This document shows positions 60,740 to 64,000 of a DNA stretch of 64,000 bases, one piece after another. The notes beneath the pieces were generated by a model. The model made no database searches and was not told the DNA's origin. It saw only the letters and a program-made list of their open reading frames with translations. The translations under genes were made by a program, and so were the position numbers. The DNA is from Pseudomonas orientalis (lineage in GTDB: Bacteria; Pseudomonadota; Gammaproteobacteria; Pseudomonadales; Pseudomonadaceae). Location: assembly GCF_002934065.1 (NCBI RefSeq), contig NZ_CP018049.1, positions 3,098,501-3,162,500 of the forward strand. Direction: 5' to 3'. Numbering within the stretch: the stretch's first letter is position 1; each line of letters begins with the position of its first letter.

Positions 60740-61990
60740 ATGCTGAGTTGGGATGAAGTCGACAACGAAGACAGCGTTGCAGCGGTAGTCAGAGGCGCCA
60801 ACGCCGGCCACGCCACCGAAGCCAACATGGACCGCCTCGACGGAGCCGGCGCCGCCGCCGCCATCGAAGCCCGCGCCGTCACCGCCAATGACTCTGCCGC
60901 CATCGCACGCGCCAAGGCCGAACTGGACAAACTCGACGTCGCCGAAGGCCTCGCCGAACTCGAAGGCGCCTCCGCCCGCGTCGCCGTCGACGAAAAGCGC
61001 ATGATCAACTGCCGCGCCGACCTCAACCAACTTGTGCCCTTCAAGTACGACTGGGCCTGGCAGAAATACCTCGACGGCTGCGCCAACCACTGGATGCCGC
61101 AAGAGGTCAACATGACCGCCGACATCGCCCTGTGGAAAAACCCCGAAGGCCTGACCGACGACGAACGTCGCATCGTCATGCGCAACCTCGGCTTCTTCTC
61201 CACCGCCGATTCCCTGGTGGCCAACAACCTGGTGCTGGCCGTGTACCGCCTGATCACCAACCCCGAGTGCCGCCAGTACATCCTGCGCCAGGCCTTCGAA
61301 GAAGCGATCCATACCCACGCCTACCAATACTGCATCGAATCGTTGGCCATGGATGAAGGCGAGATCTTCAACATGTACCACGAGATCCCATCGGTCGCTA
61401 AAAAAGCCGCCTGGGGCCTGAAGTACACCCGCTCGATCTCCGATCCGAAGTTCGAAACCGGCACCGTCGAGACTGATAAAGAGCTGCTGCGCAACTTGGT
61501 CGCCTACTACTGCGTACTGGAAGGCATCTTCTTCTATTGCGGCTTCACCCAGATCCTGTCCATGGGCCGCCGCAACAAAATGACCGGCGTGGCCGAACAG
61601 TTCCAGTACATCCTGCGCGATGAGTCGATGCACCTGAACTTCGGGATCGATGTGATCAACCAGATCAAGATCGAAAACCCGCATTTGTGGGATGCCGAGA
61701 TGAAGGAAGAAGCGACCCAGATGATTCTGCAGGGCACGCAGCTGGAGATTGAATATGCGCGGGATACCATGCCGCGTGGGGTGCTGGGGATGAATGCGGC
61801 GATGATGGAGGATTACCTCAAGTTCATCGCTAACCGTCGTTTGTCGCAGATTGGTCTTAAAGAAGAGTATCCAGGGACGACCAACCCGTTCCCTTGGATG
61901 AGCGAGATCATGGACTTGAAGAAAGAGAAAAACTTCTTCGAAACCCGCGTGATCGAGTACCAGACAGGTGGCGCGCTGAGCTGGGATTGA
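60740..61990 (+). CDS. nrdB: Class Ia ribonucleotide reductase beta subunit
   Basis: This 416-residue radical subunit has an N-terminal extension rich in Ala (about 60 residues), then diiron ligands in [27 protein letters not shown] and [14 protein letters not shown], and the C-terminal tail that binds NrdA. GGAAGGAG precedes ATG. NrdR boxes lie upstream. nrdA is not adjacent in this window. Confidence 0.94.
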   Translation: MLSWDEVDNEDSVAAVVRGANAGHATEANMDRLDGAGAAAAIEARAVTANDSAAIARAKAELDKLDVAEGLAELEGASARVAVDEKRMINCRADLNQLVPFKYDWAWQKYLDGCANHWMPQEVNMTADIALWKNPEGLTDDERRIVMRNLGFFSTADSLVANNLVLAVYRLITNPECRQYILRQAFEEAIHTHAYQYCIESLAMDEGEIFNMYHEIPSVAKKAAWGLKYTRSISDPKFETGTVETDKELLRNLVAYYCVLEGIFFYCGFTQILSMGRRNKMTGVAEQFQYILRDESMHLNFGIDVINQIKIENPHLWDAEMKEEATQMILQGTQLEIEYARDTMPRGVLGMNAAMMEDYLKFIANRRLSQIGLKEEYPGTTNPFPWMSEIMDLKKEKNFFETRVIEYQTGGALSWD

Positions 61991-62007
61991 TTAACAGCGC
62001 AGCTCCG

Positions 62008-62040
62008 CAATGTGGAGGGGGCTTGCTCCCTCCCACATTG
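62008..62040. repeat. REP-like hairpin after nrdB
   Basis: CAATGTGGAGGGGG and CTCCCTCCCACATTG arms around a short loop. It may act as a terminator for nrdB. Confidence 0.7.
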
Positions 62041-62077
62041 GGAATGCGGTGCTCCATCACTTTGCAAATTGCCTTTT

Positions 62078-62566
62078 ATGCCCAATCAAACCATCAAAAC
62101 GCCCTGCATAGGCCTGTGCTCCACCGTCTACGGTGACCTGGTTTGCCGGGGCTGCAAGCGTTATCACCACGAAGTGATCCAGTGGAACGGCTATAGCACC
62201 GAGGAAAAGCATGCGGTGTGGCTGCGCCTGGAGCAGTTGCTGGTACAGGTGATGAGCAGCAAGCTGGAAGTGTTCGACCCACAGCGCCTGCGCCAGCAAC
62301 TGGAGGACCGCAAGATTCGCTTCATGCCGCAGCAGTCGCCGTATTGCTGGGCGTACCAGCTGATTGCCCGGGGTGCGCGGGTCATGTCGAAACTGGACGC
62401 CTATGGTCTGGCGTTGCTGCCGGAGTTTCGCGAGCGCCCCCTCACCGACTTGCGCGATGCGATTGATCGCGAGTTTTTCCTGCTGTCCGAAGCCCATTAC
62501 GAGCGCTACATTGCCCCGGTGTTTCTGCGCGAAACCTTTGGTCCAGCCCTGATCGCCACGCTCTGA
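62078..62566 (+). CDS. DUF1289 protein
   Basis: This 162-residue protein begins MPNQTIKTPCIGLCSTVYGD and has the DUF1289 cysteine pattern CIGLC...CRGCKR (residues 10-27), which may bind zinc or iron. The C-terminal part is helical. The start at 62078 precedes the Cys motif directly. Confidence 0.85.
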   Translation: MPNQTIKTPCIGLCSTVYGDLVCRGCKRYHHEVIQWNGYSTEEKHAVWLRLEQLLVQVMSSKLEVFDPQRLRQQLEDRKIRFMPQQSPYCWAYQLIARGARVMSKLDAYGLALLPEFRERPLTDLRDAIDREFFLLSEAHYERYIAPVFLRETFGPALIATL

Positions 62567-62615
62567 CGCTCAATTGTGTTTAAAATGCCGCCCGCTCAAC
62601 GACTGACGCTCACCG

Positions 62616-63536
62616 ATGACCCCAGACGCACTCGCTACCCTGCACGCCCATCTGCTCACTGCCCTGGCCAGCCCGCCCGCTGAAACCCGCCGACTGTTCC
62701 ACGGCCGTGGCCGCTGCTGGCCGGGCCTTGAGCAACTGACGGTGGACTGGCTGCAAGGCGTGGTGCTGGTGGCGCTGTTCAAGGAAACCGAGTATCTGCA
62801 GGCCTTGAAGCAGCTGTTGTTGCAGATCGACTGGGCCGGTTGCGGCGCCCATACCGTAGCGCTGCAACACCGCTATCTGCCGCAAAGCAGCACCGAATGG
62901 CTGGTCGGTGACGCCCTCGACGAGCTGACCATTACCGAAGGCGGCCTGCGCTACCTGATCGACCTGGGTAAAAAGCAGAACAGCGGCCTGTTTCTCGACA
63001 TGCGCTACGGCCGCGACTGGGTGCGCGAGCAGGCCAAAGGCCAGCGCGTGCTTAACCTGTTTGCCTACACCTGCGGATTTTCCGTGGCCGCTATCGAAGG
63101 CGGCGCCGAGCATGTAGTGAACCTGGACATGGCCCGTGGCGCCCTGAGCCGTGGCCGTGACAACCATCGCCTCAATGGTCACGACTTGAGCAAGGTGAGC
63201 TTTCTGGGCCACGACCTGTTCAAGTCCTGGGCCAAGGTCACCCACGGCGGCCCCTATGACCTGGTGATCATTGACCCGCCCTCCTTCCAGAAAGGCAGCT
63301 TCCTGCTGACCAAGGACTACCAGCGCGTATTGCGTCGCCTGCCGGACTTGCTCACGGCCCAGGGCACCGTGCTGGCGTGCATGAACGATCCGGCCTTCGG
63401 CGAAGACTTCCTGATCGACGGCGTCACCCGCGAGGCACCGGGCCTGCGCTTTATGGAACGCTTGGAAAACCCGCCGGAATTTCCGGATATCGACCCGCAA
63501 AGTGGCTTGAAGGCCCTGGTGTTTCGCCAGGGGTGA
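62616..63536 (+). CDS. RlmI/RlmK-like SAM-dependent methyltransferase
   Basis: This 306-residue protein has a Rossmann methyltransferase domain with LNLFAYTCGFSVAAIEGGAE (motif I region), NHRLNG and VIIDPPSFQKGSFLLTKDYQ. The IDPPSF motif is that of rRNA cytosine/guanine methyltransferases of the RlmI/K class. No PUA domain is visible at the N-terminus, so the exact target is uncertain. Confidence 0.85.
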   Translation: MTPDALATLHAHLLTALASPPAETRRLFHGRGRCWPGLEQLTVDWLQGVVLVALFKETEYLQALKQLLLQIDWAGCGAHTVALQHRYLPQSSTEWLVGDALDELTITEGGLRYLIDLGKKQNSGLFLDMRYGRDWVREQAKGQRVLNLFAYTCGFSVAAIEGGAEHVVNLDMARGALSRGRDNHRLNGHDLSKVSFLGHDLFKSWAKVTHGGPYDLVIIDPPSFQKGSFLLTKDYQRVLRRLPDLLTAQGTVLACMNDPAFGEDFLIDGVTREAPGLRFMERLENPPEFPDIDPQSGLKALVFRQG

Positions 63537-63684
63537 TGCCGAAACTTCCTACGCTTGCTACGCTAAGCCATACGCCGGGTGGTGAACCTTATCCCCGCCT
63601 TCCCGGTCGATACCTGCATTCCCCGGCCAGACTCGACAGCGTTACGCGGTCGGCTGCCCCGTTTGACCCTTTGGAGAACCGCCC

Positions 63685-64000
63685 GTGATATCGACCCTGC
63701 ATGTAGCCAGAATCAAAGCCTGGGGCGCCCACGGCTTCACCGCCACCGGTGTGGTATTGGCATTCCTGGCCACCCTGGCGCTGCTGGAAAACTCGCCCAA
63801 GGCCTGCCTGCTGTGGCTGGGCCTGGCGCTGGTGGTCGATGGCGTCGACGGCTCCCTGGCCCGACGGGTCAACGTCAGCACGGTGTTGCCCAGCTTTGAC
63901 GGCTCGGTACTGGACCTGGTGATCGATTACCTCACCTACGTGTTCATCCCGGCACTGTTTATCTACCGCTATATCGACCTGCCGGAATTCACCCACCTGT
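63685..64000 (+). CDS. pcs: Phosphatidylcholine synthase (partial)
   Basis: The first 105 codons are present, beginning with GTG after GGAG. The CDP-alcohol phosphotransferase motif is visible (DGVDGSLARR...FDGSVLDLVIDY, D-G-x2-A-R...G-x3-D-x3-D) in a membrane protein that continues past the window. Pcs makes phosphatidylcholine from choline and CDP-diacylglycerol. Confidence 0.88.
   Translation, partial: MISTLHVARIKAWGAHGFTATGVVLAFLATLALLENSPKACLLWLGLALVVDGVDGSLARRVNVSTVLPSFDGSVLDLVIDYLTYVFIPALFIYRYIDLPEFTHL

Overview
The window is chromosomal DNA from a Pseudomonas of the fluorescens group. The host genes are typical of that group (uppP, azoR, ggt, nrdB, phosphatidylcholine synthase, a ybiT-type ABC-F gene), REP sequences with the core GTGGGAGGGGGCTTGCCCCC occur between genes, and both G+C content and codon use are high. 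These are recognitions from memory; no database search was run.

Positions 1 to about 43,750 are a large, mostly intact lambda-like (siphovirus-type) prophage. Its left end lies outside the window. The late genes are on the minus strand, read right to left: a probable holin pair (15.7-15.0 kb), a metallopeptidase, terS, terL, portal, gp7-like head protein, scaffold, capsid, connector, head-closure and tail-terminator proteins, tail tube, the chaperone pair (TAC and its frameshift product), tape measure, and minor tail proteins M and L. Upstream of these, still on the minus strand, is a LOV-domain (blue-light) hybrid histidine kinase gene enclosed by terminators. Next come ninG, ninB, replication genes with an internal iteron cluster, a BRO antirepressor and a cro-like gene.

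The immunity region (23.7-27.55 kb) has cI, an AT-rich GNAT/ASCH pair, a SPOR lipoprotein and a DUF1654 gene under a LexA box. Related TTTACC operator clusters lie at both ends. From 27.5 kb the plus-strand early genes follow: several tiny coupled genes, a GHKL ATPase, a Rad52-like protein, Gp157, a YejK/NdpA nucleoid protein, a C5 cytosine methyltransferase, an HNH protein, and finally xis and int at the right end. Minus-strand cargo genes interrupt this early region: two small acidic proteins, a GNAT, a candidate ADP-ribosyltransferase with the R/S-x-T/E-x-E pattern, and a DRGH nuclease lipoprotein. Short duplicated linkers flank several of them.

The prophage abuts the 5' end of the host ABC-F gene, which begins 21 bases after int. 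The host section (43.77-64 kb) carries an MFS transporter, a secreted hydrolase, azoR with a divergent LysR gene, an MmcQ-like gene, a DUF1294 gene, uppP, a Cache chemoreceptor, a pnuC and NadR-like kinase pair, xthA, ggt, a MalY/PatB lyase, a molbindin, a FecI/FecR pair with no adjacent receptor, nrdB behind NrdR boxes, a DUF1289 gene, an RlmI-like methyltransferase and the start of pcs.

The most unusual items are the intact LOV photoreceptor kinase carried as phage cargo, the ART-like protein, the GNAT/ASCH pair in the immunity region, four dispersed copies of a 34-35 base palindrome, and a textbook G GGA AAC frameshift site in the tail chaperone gene.
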